A stretch of DNA of 64,000 nt, taken from NCBI GenBank assembly GCA_018806985.1, contig JADANN010000274.1:1513501-1577500 (forward strand), in the 5' to 3' direction. The notes under the pieces were generated by a model. It saw only the letters and a list, made by a program, of their open reading frames with translations. It was not told where the DNA came from and searched no databases. The position numbers were made by a program, and so were the translations under genes. The stretch comes from Angiostrongylus vasorum (taxonomy: Eukaryota > Nematoda > Chromadorea > Rhabditida > Metastrongylidae). Positions 34,649 to 44,212 of this stretch are shown one piece after another; position 1 is the first letter of the stretch, and the number at the start of each line of letters is the position of its first letter.

Positions 34649-37600
34649 TTAATGTCTCATATCCACAATCGTAACACTGTGATCGCCAGAGTATCTGACA
34701 TGCTCTGCTTCTAAAAAAAGCTCCTTGGCGTCCGGATGAAGATGAAAACCTGCCTTCGTGCAAGACTCTACCACACTCATCCCGTACGATGATAGCACGA
34801 ACGTACCGACTCTAAAAGAGAATGAAATGTGTAAGCAACGACCGATATCAATCTGCTTAACGCGTTACTTGTATTTGGAGTGAAATAAAACAAAACGATC
34901 AATGAGGGGCCGACGAGAGCAGGATCTAGTGAAATGCACAGCGCTTTTGCCGTAAATCTATGTTTACTCTTCGTTGAGTTGACCACTTATGAATAAGACA
35001 AGATCTTTGCTTGTTCTGTCTTGATTTATGATTTGATATCCTGTCCACTAGAGAACCAATGAGATGAACAACATAGCTCTTCTTAAGTCATGGCGGGTAC
35101 AGCTTCGGCAAGATCTTTAGCAAATATGGGATTGACATAAGCAAAGCAGAAGGCAAAGTTAATTGACGTTTTGCATTTAAAGAGTACAGAACTTATGGCG
35201 AATGTTAGCTTTTCTCAATAGGATAGGTTTTGTGCCACTTGAATGTTAAACTTCAAATGTTCACAAATTCACAAATTAATGTCTGAATATAATCTGAGCA
35301 GATAGCAAGGTGTGCTTATGCATCTTATCACTGTCCTTTCATGTTCACTCTTATACTTTAAGTCAAAGCGGAAACGCTATATCACCAAATTCCTGAAGAG
35401 TTTGGAAAACAAATACTTGTTTCTCTCCAACAACAGTTTCAATATGGTTTTAAAGAAAGAAATGAAGCATTCTATGCATAAATTAATGACTCTTCTACAA
35501 CCGAAATCTCGGCAGTTATAAAGAAAACGGAGCTAAAACTCCAAGGCCATAGCGTCTCAACGATATCATGGATGTTTGAAACCCGTTCCAAAATAGTATA
35601 CTTGTTAAAACAAACATACTGGTTGTGTGAAGGAGCACAGACAATGGCTATTGCCTCGCTAAGCATTATTTGATAGGCGCAATGTGTGTGAAGGTCAACA
35701 GACGACAGGAAAGCCGTCTGTGAAGGATGAGTGTGGATCCAACCCAAAGTTATAAGATCGTGCTTGTTCTGATATGCAAACACCTGTAATACGCATAAGA
35801 AAGCTATTTTGTCCAAAAGGATAATCTTCTCACGCCCACAAACGCACCTCTTCCTCTCCTTCAGCAAAGCAACCATCAGATGCCCCTGTTTGTTTTGGGA
35901 GAATCACATGCGAAACAACTAATTCAGAACCTATAATTGTTCCACACAAAGTCCCACAAGTCTCTATATTTCTCAGCGTGTTGTACTCAGCGCAAATCAA
36001 GAATTTCTTAACCAAGTCACCGGGAATTAACACAACTCTATTGCTCACGGCACCACACACAGAATGGAACAGATTATTGGGCTTATTACTCCGATCTATG
36101 TGGGGAGCAAACGGAGCTTCACCACGCTTTGTCGAAAGATTTGTGACATTTGTGGAACTCGAGGGCGCACTGAGTCCAGGAAAGGATATGTCACATGTGT
36201 TGACTCCCGGATTACTGAAAATTATATGGCAAATTAGAGCATAGTGAATCAAAGTAACCTCTAGTAATACTCCTAATCAGATATAATGTTTTAAATGAAA
36301 TTCAGTCACATACAGACGCCGCAGTACATCCGCATTTCATTTACAAATCCTCTAGAAATGCCAATACATTTAACAACAAATCTTCTTTGTAATGTCATAA
36401 ATTAGCGCATTCGCCACAACAAACATTGGTGGTATGCTTGGACGGAAATTATTTGCTCTTTCATTTTAAAACAAGAATATCTCAGCCCATAAATAAAGGA
36501 TAAAGCTCTCGGCGTTGATCAATCCCTAAGGGATGCGCCATGCGTTCGGCTTCATTAAGCATCGTTGGAAGCGACTGAATGCATATCTGGCCTTTAGAAC
36601 GACTCGCGGTGGCCTACCGACGTATCGAGCCAGTGCTACTATCTTCCCAGACAAGTCTGGCACCAATTTGCCCACCCCGGAGGGATGGAAAGCTTGGTGG
36701 GCCATGGGCACGGGGATCGATTCCACGTGTGTGCCGCAGTGGCGCTTCAACAACTGCACCACACGCGCCCTATCTCAGCCCAGAGTTAACGTTAATCATT
36801 GCAATAAAAGTTATTAGAACATATATCTTTGTTGGATCCTCGCTCCCAACGGTTTATCGGCTCGTTTTGGCCTGGAGATGTTTCTGGGCGTCCTGCTGCG
36901 ATGTACAGCGGGAGGATTCATCCCACCTGGCTGAGTATCCCAAGCTGAGGACTCCGGCGTTTCCATCGGAAAGCCCAACTAAGAGTAAAACGATACGAGG
37001 ATTCACTACCGTCCTGGTATCACATTAGCCGCACGGTGGCAAATTTCCCTTTGATCCAATAAGGGCGGCGACAGATTGTGGTGGTGACGAATTGAGGGGG
37101 AAGACTTTGGCTAAGCTGACCTTAGGACTCCAGGGAGTCACAAGAGCTAAACGTGCAAAAATTGAAAACTGGAAATTATGCTAGGGCCCGCAAAACCAGT
37201 GAAGATGGGTCATCTAAGTATCCAAGTAAGTATATCTTTGTCAACAACGAACAAGTCGGCCTATTTAACTGACTTCTCGAGCCCACAAATAATCATTTCT
37301 TTCACTCGTTAAGGCTGCTATCTACAGCAGTTGAATTCTACCAGCAGAAAAAAGGGATTTTAGCTTACATTATAGAAACCGCATTGGCCTCGGCTGATGA
37401 AACAAAAGCACTCGACCCCTCAAATGCTTGACCAATGCTAGCATTTTTCGAATTCCTGAAACTTGAAGCTTCCTCTTGGAACAGAATGCAAGTAGATTTA
37501 ATCGGACTTGGATTTAATATACATGAAAAATATGAAAGCAGAAAGACAGACCACTTGTCCGACCTGGAGGAGAATGGACTTCCTGGCTTCTGCTGCTTCA

Positions 37601-38654
37601 TTTTCAAACTTTAACCGTAATAACCGTTTAATTTCTTCGGCCTGAATATGATTTCTAACAGAAATAATAGCTCGGTGTAGATTACGCCATTAATAAGAAA
37701 AAAAAACAGTTTAAAATGTTACGCGTTCTATGGCAGGTTTCAACAAAGAAACAACAGTTCGCTTCTCTTCTCCATCAAACTCGTTGAACTGAACGTGTTT
37801 TGGTAGCTCTTCCAACGTAAAACTAAACAGTGCACAATAATGACACTAGCTGTAGTTAGAGGTACTAGCAATCATTTAGGTAGATGATTTTGCTAGTAAC
37901 AGCTGTAATCTTTTATAACCAATGGATAAAGGATAAAAGGATAAAGCTAACGGCGTTGATCAATCCCTTAGGGATGCGCAATACATTCGAATTCATTAAG
38001 GATCGTTTAGAGGTGACTGAATGCATAACTGGCCTTCACAATGAACTCGCGGTGGCCTACCGACATATCGAGCCAGTGCTGCTACCCATCCAGAGAAGTC
38101 TGGCACCAGTTTGCTGACCCCGGAGGGATGGAAGGGTTGGTAGGCCGGAGGCGCCGGGATCGATCCATATGTATTGGAGGGCGCCTCCGACCACTGCGTC
38201 ACACGCGCCCGTGACCAATAGATAATAAGTTAAAAGCACAGCGCTAAAAGAAAAGAATGACTGAACGTAGGAGACACACCTGCAGAAACGAATAAGCAAT
38301 ACAAGAGCTCTTTCCAAATCTTGGCTGTTCATATAAGACACTGCCATTCGATGAGCCTCTATCATACTTCTGTAGTACCTGAAACATTCTACACCAAACA
38401 TATGCTAGAAGTCACAACAAGTCAACCACTTTTTCTTCATGATAGAACTGTACCACACAAAATCTTGTGAGTGATAATGACGACAGGGAGAGACATATTA
38501 CTTCAACTGTCCAGGTTACCACCAAAGAAGAACCATACCTTACTATTGGGATGGTGTTACTGATATTTTGCGGTTTTGCCATGGCCAGTAACTTCGCCAT
38601 ACGTTCCGTAGCATTCGCTTTATTCGAACTCTGTGTTTGTATCCGCTCCTCCAT
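34649..38654 (-). CDS. STAMBP: AMSH/STAMBP-type JAMM deubiquitinase
   Basis: Homologue of AMSH, a zinc protease that cleaves Lys63-linked ubiquitin chains on endosomal cargo together with ESCRT. Eight exons, all in phase: 38654-38539, 38378-38280, 37822-37723, 37641-37564, 37472-37369, 36214-35848, 35783-35620, 34811-34649; 396 residues (human 424). The N-terminal USP8-dimerisation/MIT-like part ([31 protein letters not shown]) is followed by a helical segment ([20 protein letters not shown]). The C-terminal MPN+ domain keeps the JAMM signature: Glu in [10 protein letters not shown], then [14 protein letters not shown] with both His and the Asp. The last exon ([15 protein letters not shown].. 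[10 protein letters not shown]) matches the AMSH C-terminus. The start lies five bases after an acceptor (ACCGTAG). The ATG12 stop is 824 bases upstream and the XPC start 498 bases downstream, all on the same strand. Confidence 0.95.
36496..36771 (-). mobile_element. tRNA-derived SINE family A
   Basis: Minus-strand head CGTGTGGTGCAGTTGTTGAA, B-box-like GGAATCGATCCCC, body, and end TTGATCAACGCCGAGAGCT. It lies in the STAMBP intron between 37369 and 36214. Confidence 0.83.
36838..37232 (+). repeat. Family C repeat
   Basis: Runs from CCCAACGGTTTATCGGCTCG to TCATCTAAGTATCCAAGTAAG, keeping the (AAGT)-type 3' tail. It lies in the same STAMBP intron as the SINE A copy at 36.5 kb. Confidence 0.8.
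37928..38212 (-). mobile_element. tRNA-derived SINE family A
   Basis: Minus-strand head GTGTGACGCAGTGGTCGGAG, B-box-like region GGATCGATCCC, end TTGATCAACGCCGTTAGC followed by TTTATCCTTTTATCC units. It lies in the STAMBP intron between 38280 and 37822. Confidence 0.83.
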
Positions 38655-38659
38655 AGTTC

Positions 38660-38672
38660 CTACGGTTAAATA
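38660..38672 (-). promoter_or_regulatory. Likely trans-splice acceptor of STAMBP
   Basis: TATTTAACCGTAG on the minus strand ends five bases before the STAMBP ATG. Confidence 0.5.
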
Positions 38673-38845
38673 GCACAAAAAATCAGATCAAACTACCACT
38701 GTGCCGATTGCTTTCGGGAATAACGTCATTGAAATGAACAGTACGCCTACAAAAGTGCTCGTAGTTGAAAAGAGGAATGAAGGAAAACATCCACTGGATT
38801 GTTAGCAAATGCTAGTGATTCCTCATAGATGGATCATTAATAGTT

Positions 38846-39210
38846 ACTTACTTACTTACTTCGATAGCCTGTCCTCACTGGTTGTGCGGGTCCCAGCATA
38901 TTCTCCATTCTTCGGAGTTTTGCTGGCTTAGCCATCAGCCTAGCCAAAGCCTGCCCCAGGTGGTCACCACCACAGACAGGCGCCGCTCTCGTAGAACTGA
39001 GATTTGCCAACATCCGACTAGTTTGATACCAGGACAGTGGTGGATACTGTCATTGGTTTATTCTTAGCTGGGCTTTTTGATGGAAACACTGGACTCCTTC
39101 TCAGCTTGGGAGACCCTACTGAGGAGATGAACCTCCCCACTGTACATCGCAGTCCGAGGCCCAGGAAAGGCTCGCAGCTACGATGAGGCGGTAAACCACT
39201 TAGAAGAGAT
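38846..39210 (-). repeat. Family C repeat
   Basis: The + strand starts with four ACTT units (inverse of the AAGT tail) and ends GATGAGGCGGTAAACCACTT. It fills much of the gap between ATG12 and STAMBP, so that gap would once have been only about 450 bases. Confidence 0.8.
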
Positions 39211-39443
39211 GTATCACTAGTACATTTAGAAATCCAGAAAAAAGTCTACTGCAATAATCTTGCCATATTCTAGGCTGTGACAACTACGTTCATTTTGTAC
39301 TTACACTACATTAACATAGCATGTTTATATAGCACCGGTGCAACAAAAGCGTGTAAGCAACACAATGTGGGACACTCGTCTTGCAATAATCCTGTGCTTA
39401 AAGAAAACAGCCAATGAAATATACACTCTCGACATGAAAAGAA

Positions 39444-39449
39444 TTTATT
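39444..39449 (-). terminator. Poly(A) signal AATAAA of the ATG12 gene
   Basis: AATAAA on the minus strand, 30 bases past the ATG12 stop codon. Confidence 0.6.
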
Positions 39450-39478
39450 CAATGAGACACCATCTACTCACACGGAAT

Positions 39479-39769
39479 TCAACCCCACGCATTGGTTGTG
39501 CTGTAATGCATAACTAGATGGTCGTCACTGCCATCGCCTCTAATCGCATAACAATCACGAAGAGAACCAAAAGAATGGTCAGGAGACGGGGCGAAAGTTT
39601 GTGAAATATAAACGTGAAGAGTCTGGTCGTCAGATAAATTAATCAATTTTTTAATTACTTGCGAAAACCAAGCTACTGTTCGACTAGCATCAACACTAAA
39701 CTTCTTCTGCTTCAAAATTGGAGCATCGCCAACCGCACGCAGTAGAATGGTGACCTTATCGTCAGCCAT
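39479..39769 (-). CDS. lgg-3: ATG12 ubiquitin-like autophagy protein
   Basis: ATG12 (LGG-3 in C. elegans) is a ubiquitin-like modifier joined to ATG5; the conjugate drives lipidation of ATG8 proteins during autophagosome formation. Single exon, 96 residues. It starts MADDKVTILLRAVGDAPILK, carries the family block TFAPSPDHSFGSLRDCYAI, and ends LVMHYSTTNAWG. The C-terminal Gly needed for conjugation is present and no residues follow it, so no processing step is needed. The N-terminal extension seen in larger homologues is absent. A TTTTCAG acceptor lies 11 bases before the ATG and AATAAA 30 bases past the stop. It sits between the SPT small subunit and STAMBP on the same strand. Confidence 0.95.
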   Translation of the reverse strand: MADDKVTILLRAVGDAPILKQKKFSVDASRTVAWFSQVIKKLINLSDDQTLHVYISQTFAPSPDHSFGSLRDCYAIRGDGSDDHLVMHYSTTNAWG

Positions 39770-39780
39770 GTTTATTCAAG

Positions 39781-39792
39781 CTGAAAACCAAG
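39781..39792 (-). promoter_or_regulatory. Likely trans-splice acceptor of ATG12
   Basis: CTTGGTTTTCAG on the minus strand, a strong nematode acceptor, ends 11 bases before the ATG12 start with no upstream exon apparent. Confidence 0.6.
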
Positions 39793-40134
39793 GGTTAGGA
39801 AGAATAGCTACAGTGTGACAGTATGAAATGACAACAAAGCAAAACGGATCGAAAACATGAAGTAGAAAGGAAAAACACAAAGTAAAAGTAAGAAAAAAGC
39901 AAGTAAGCGAAAACACTTGAAAGAAACCATAAGGATTCGCATGGAAAGATGCTTTTCTACTGAAGCGACTGAAATACTGAAATTTGAAAATTTTACCCAA
40001 GCATGCATCACAACTGCAAAGAATAAAGTTATGGAACAACTGAAAACCCTTTAGAACTCCAAGAAAATAGCCCTATTTTACAAAACAAAAAAGGAAAAAT
40101 TTTAAATCAAGCACCGAACCTTGCCAAATATAAA

Positions 40135-40411
40135 ATAGGATAAAGCTCTCGGCGTTGATCACTCCCTGAGGGATGCGCCATATACTCGACTTCATTAAGC
40201 ATTGTTGGAAGTGACTGAATGCATATATGGCCTTTAAACTGACTTAAGGTGGCCTAGCGATGTATCGAGCCAGTGCTGGTATCTTCCCAGAAAAGTCTGG
40301 TAGCAACTTCCCGAACCTGGATGATGGAGGGCTTGATGGGCCAGGTGTGCGGGGATCGATCTCACGTGTGCATTACAGGGCGCCTCCGACCACTGCGCTA
40401 TATGTGCCCCT
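40135..40411 (-). mobile_element. tRNA-derived SINE family A
   Basis: Minus-strand head CATATAGCGCAGTGGTCGGA and B-box-like GAGATCGATCCCC, end AGTGATCAACGCCGAGAGC followed by TTTATCC. It lies between the SPT small subunit and ATG12. Confidence 0.82.
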
Positions 40412-40530
40412 AACACTGCTGAATATCGAACAAAAAGTAGATGCATGTAATTGTATAACATAAAGAGGATAGAAGTTCGGAGTAGGTGCACCACACTCAC
40501 ATTTCTGTTTGCTCTGGACTGAAACGTACT

Positions 40531-40704
40531 TTAGAAAAGCAATACTGCTCTTGTACAGTATATAAGTCCTACGAAAGAGAATAGTGATAGAACAGCAACG
40601 CTTGCAAAAACCTTCCGTTCCCACGGTTCCAGCACATACACTCCAGTCACTAGACAAAACTGGAGATAAAGCCAGTCCAATCCATATACCTGAAAACTCG
40701 GATA
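40531..40704 (-). CDS. SPTSS: Small regulatory subunit of serine palmitoyltransferase (partial model)
   Basis: Matches the SPTSSA/B family, short membrane proteins that bind and activate serine palmitoyltransferase at the ER, the first step of sphingolipid synthesis. The signature is GLDWLYLQFCLVTGVYVLEP followed by WERKVF and a hydrophobic segment (SVAVLSLFSFVGLIY); human SPTSSA has the very similar VTALYMLEPWER. The exon starts after an acceptor (ATTTTAG at about 40719, or GAGTTTTCAG at about 40695), so the initiating Met must lie in an upstream exon I could not find. The frame ends at TAA soon after the membrane segment, about ten residues shorter than the human C-terminus. A donor (TATACT|GTACAA) could lead to another exon. 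The family call is firm; the borders are not. Confidence 0.72.
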   Translation of the reverse strand, partial: YPSFQVYGLDWLYLQFCLVTGVYVLEPWERKVFASVAVLSLFSFVGLIYCTRAVLLF

Positions 40705-41855
40705 AAGCTTCACTGCCTAAAATAGCCGTAAAGTGCACAGTCCAGTCAGATAATTCGAAGAGGTACAGTTAGTACGAATTTAGATCCCCCTGTAAACCCA
40801 TTAAAGTCTGTTAAAACTTCTGGAATTTACGAGAAGAAAAGAAAGATCTGAAGATAAAAGAACACCACAATGGGTTAAAAATTATTTAAAAGAAAATGGT
40901 AAGCGCTGAATAGTTATTAGACATGTACAGATATGGTAGGTTTCTCTTCAGAGGTGTACAATTTAGCGCTTTAGCATATATCTCAGGATGTACCTGGCAA
41001 TCGAATTCATACCGTATTTTACTCAAAACACCTTAAATAGCTGAAAATCAAAAGTGTACGTAATCCGTGTAAAAAGAATAGCAAAACATTTCTAAAACGG
41101 ACCGATTCGACTTTTCTTGGATGCGTGAGGGAGTTTTTCATAACCACACGCAAGATAGAGTCAAGTACTGGCTGAGCGATCCCTGAACGGTCGAACTGCT
41201 AGTTGGCGGGACCCAACTGGCGAAAGAGGAGGGACGAGTGGACAGACGACAAAAAGTGCGCCACCACGAATGACGTCGAGCAACGTGCTAGTAGGAGAGC
41301 GCTGTTGCGATATGCTCAGGAGTGTCGCGCGGGCAAGGAGGCTATTACTGCTTCATTCTTACCTCTTCCATTCTTGTCATCACCTTGTTTCTCTTCATGC
41401 CAGTTATTTCCTAGTGTTGTCGGAATCCAAGAGTACCAGTCGAAAGTACAATCGCTTACCTCTCCACATTGATCATTATGGTTGATGACGTTGCTGTCTG
41501 AGCGTGAGTCATCGATCGCGTCCCATTTTCCTTCGAGCGTGAAAAAATCCTGCGAAATCCTACATTTTTGTGATCATATCTCATCATGTATAGCTAAGTG
41601 AACTACTTACTCCTTGAAATCATGCTGTTCAACTTGTTACCGTCGTTACGAGTTCTTCCAGGAGTAGTAGTTGTAACCTATTTTGCAGTTTGTTTTGAAT
41701 GAAACTACGCTCTATATGTCTTCTGATTTCAAAGTGAACCGATCGTTTCCTGTCAGTCAGATAGGAACGTTTCATTCCATAACTACTCCTTGATATATTT
41801 TTAGGTCATTCTGAGTTGTGAGAGTCTCCAACAGAAAAGCTTGAAAAATCAGTAG

Positions 41856-42090
41856 CAGGATCCACCACCGCCCTGGTAACAAATTAGTCGCTTGATGGCA
41901 AATCCCCCTCCGATCCACAAGGACGGCGACTGCCTGTAGTGATGAAGACCTGGGGCAAACTTTGACCTGGCTGACCTCGGGATTCGACGCAACCATAATG
42001 GCTAAGCTAGCAAATCTCCGAAAAAACGGACATCATTCTGGGGCCTACACAACCGGTGAGGACAGGTCATCCAAGTATCTAAATAGGTGA
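41856..42090 (+). repeat. Family C repeat, 5'-truncated
   Basis: Begins at GATCCACCACCGCCCTGGTA and ends CCAAGTATCTAAATAGG. It forms an inverted pair with the next copy at 42.70 kb. Confidence 0.75.
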
Positions 42091-42699
42091 GGCTTGAAAG
42101 ACTGTATCCGCTTCACTGTGTTAGAAGACTATGTTTGCAATGTGAGCTTAACTTCAGGTTGAAAAACAGCTTTCAAACCAACAATAGGGTCGTTGTAAAG
42201 TCATCCCAATCTTGGCAGCCTGTCTGTGCGTGTTATACCCATTCTGTGTGGTTCTCCAACCAGTTTTCCAACACAGTTCGTCGTTGTTGCTTCCGACCGA
42301 AACATCTCTTGTCTCCATTCTCCCTAACTGTCCATAAATTCGCTTTTTACGTGTTCTTATCGCTCGTTGCTTCGGTGTTTTCTGGCGTAAAATCACATCG
42401 CTTCTTTGTTATTTTCGACACCTCTCTCCTACCAGCCGTGATTCAACTAGTTTAGAGTAGGCAGGCATTTTCATTGGAATACTTTGCTTTAATACAGCGG
42501 TATTTAGTGCCTTATGGGTGTCAAGCAGCAGCGGGACCACATTTACCAGCGTTTGTTTGAAAACGTTTAGTCTTTCAAATGTAAACTTCACACACCTTTA
42601 TCTTAGCTCGTCATAAACTTTGTGAATCGGAGTAAGGACGGTTGGAACCTTTGCATTTTTCGACAAAGAAGTACAAGTTGAATTTTTTTTCCTATTTAC

Positions 42700-43092
42700 T
42701 TCCGGACACTTGGATGGCCCATGTTCCTTAATTGTGGGGGGCCCCTGCACAATTTCCATTTTCTCGGAGTTTTGCTGATTTATCCATTGTGGTTCCCTGC
42801 AGTCCCGAGGTTAGCTTAGCCAAAGTCTGCCTCAGGTCGTCACAACCACAGGCAGTCGCAGCTGTTGTGGATCGGAGGGAGATTTGCCACCATGCGATTA
42901 GTTTGATACAAGGACTATGGTGGATTTTGGTGTTGGTTTACTTCTGGCTGGGCTTCCTGATGGAAACGCTGAACTCCTTCTCATCTTGGGAGAACCTGCT
43001 GTGGAGGATCAATCCTCCCGCTGTACATCACAGCTCGATACCCAGGAACACCTCCCAGCCACGTTGAGGCCGTAAACCGTTGGGGTGGTTTT
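42700..43092 (-). repeat. Family C repeat
   Basis: The + strand starts ACTTCCGGACACTTGGATGG and ends GTTGAGGCCGTAAACCGTTG. Nearly full length. Confidence 0.8.
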
Positions 43093-43529
43093 CTACTTAG
43101 TGTTTCTTATTTCAAGAAGTTAAGGATTTTGATTGCTTCAGTTTTTTTTCGAGTGCCTTTTCAAGTTTAATCGACATTCATCTGGCATTTGGTTGTTGAG
43201 AGGTGTGGTGGTTTGTTGTTGAGGAGTTCTTTGTATCTGGGTATGAGGCGAGACATGGCAGCATTTCTCATTCCAGTTCTTTCAGCTTTTGCAGCATCAG
43301 GTGTCTGATGTGTGGCTAAGAGTTGTTTTGCAACAGAGTTCCTCCTTTCGATTGGTCAATGTTGTGGTTAGTAAAACATTCTATTTATTTACTGAAGTTA
43401 CTTCTTTGCTTATGGTTTTACCGAAGATATGAAAAGTTCACCGTGACGCTTTCTTGTGCATGTTTGATTTCGGAAACTTCGTATCCGTGTACATCACATC
43501 AGTGGTTGCTCTGTTTCAGCCGCATGTAA

Positions 43530-43775
43530 TCAGGAACAGAATCAACCTTTTCTTCCGGGAAAGAAGAAAGCGCAAGACATCGTGAGCGTTTTGGGTTTCA
43601 ATTAAGAAGAGATGTTCCGAAATTTATTTTGTTCCTCTTGGATTCTCCACAAGGTCTTACATCGTTATGCTTTTGTTTGCTTCGATTAATTTCTGCAAGT
43701 GATCATCGTCGTTGGCAACAAGTCATTCGTGACCTTCGTTTCCAAGACTGTCATCAACGTCACAGAATTTTTTAA
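43530..43775 (+). CDS. Unassigned open frame, possible exon
   Basis: An open stretch of about 81 codons, preceded by GTAATCAG (a possible acceptor) and ending at TAA. It reads with coding-like composition: EESARHRERFGFQLRRDVPK, then LLRLISASDHRRWQQVIRDL and RFQDCHQRHR. I do not recognise it and found no partner exon. It could be an exon of an unknown gene, a remnant of a mobile-element ORF, or chance. Confidence 0.2.
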   Translation, partial: SGTESTFSSGKEESARHRERFGFQLRRDVPKFILFLLDSPQGLTSLCFCLLRLISASDHRRWQQVIRDLRFQDCHQRHRIF

Positions 43776-43880
43776 GGCTAAAGTTTCATCGTATCAATGA
43801 TGGTTTGAAATCCGAATTTATTGTCGTGAATCGTCCGTGGTTTTAGGAGGTAATCTGATTTCCTATAGAAAGCGCTTCCT

Positions 43881-44212
43881 TCCAACGCTTCATCGTGGCT
43901 GGGAGCTGTTCCTGGATGTCGGGCTGCGAAGTACAGAGGGGAGATTCATCCTACCGGCAGGGTCTTCCAAGCTGAGGAGTCCGGCGTTTCTATCAGGAAG
44001 CCCAGCCAAGAGTAAACCAATTCCATGATCCACCACCGTCCTGGTATCAAACTAGTCGTATGCTGGCAAATCTCCTTCTGATCCACAAGCGCTGCGACTA
44101 CCTGTGGTTGTGATTACTTGGAGCAGACCTTGGCGAGGCTGTCCTCGGGACTCAAGGGAACCACAATGGTTACGAAAAATTGGAAATTATACTGGGACCT
44201 GCATAACCGATC
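43881..44212 (+). repeat. Family C repeat
   Basis: Runs from CCAACGCTTCATCGTGGCTG to GGGACCTGCATAACC. The 3' tail is lost. Confidence 0.75.

Noticed and set aside
34548..34763. Minus-strand frame with Cys pairs ([11 protein letters not shown]) as a separate small protein
   Set aside because: It overlaps the last STAMBP exon in another frame and has no support of its own.
35472..35620. C-terminal extension of the JAMM exon to a stop near 35472
   Set aside because: A good donor (AACCA|GTATGT) leads in phase to the exon at 34811, which matches the AMSH C-terminus.
43169..43345. Helitron-like ORF on the minus strand
   Set aside because: The Ala/Arg-rich text recalls such proteins, but no helicase or Rep motif is visible.
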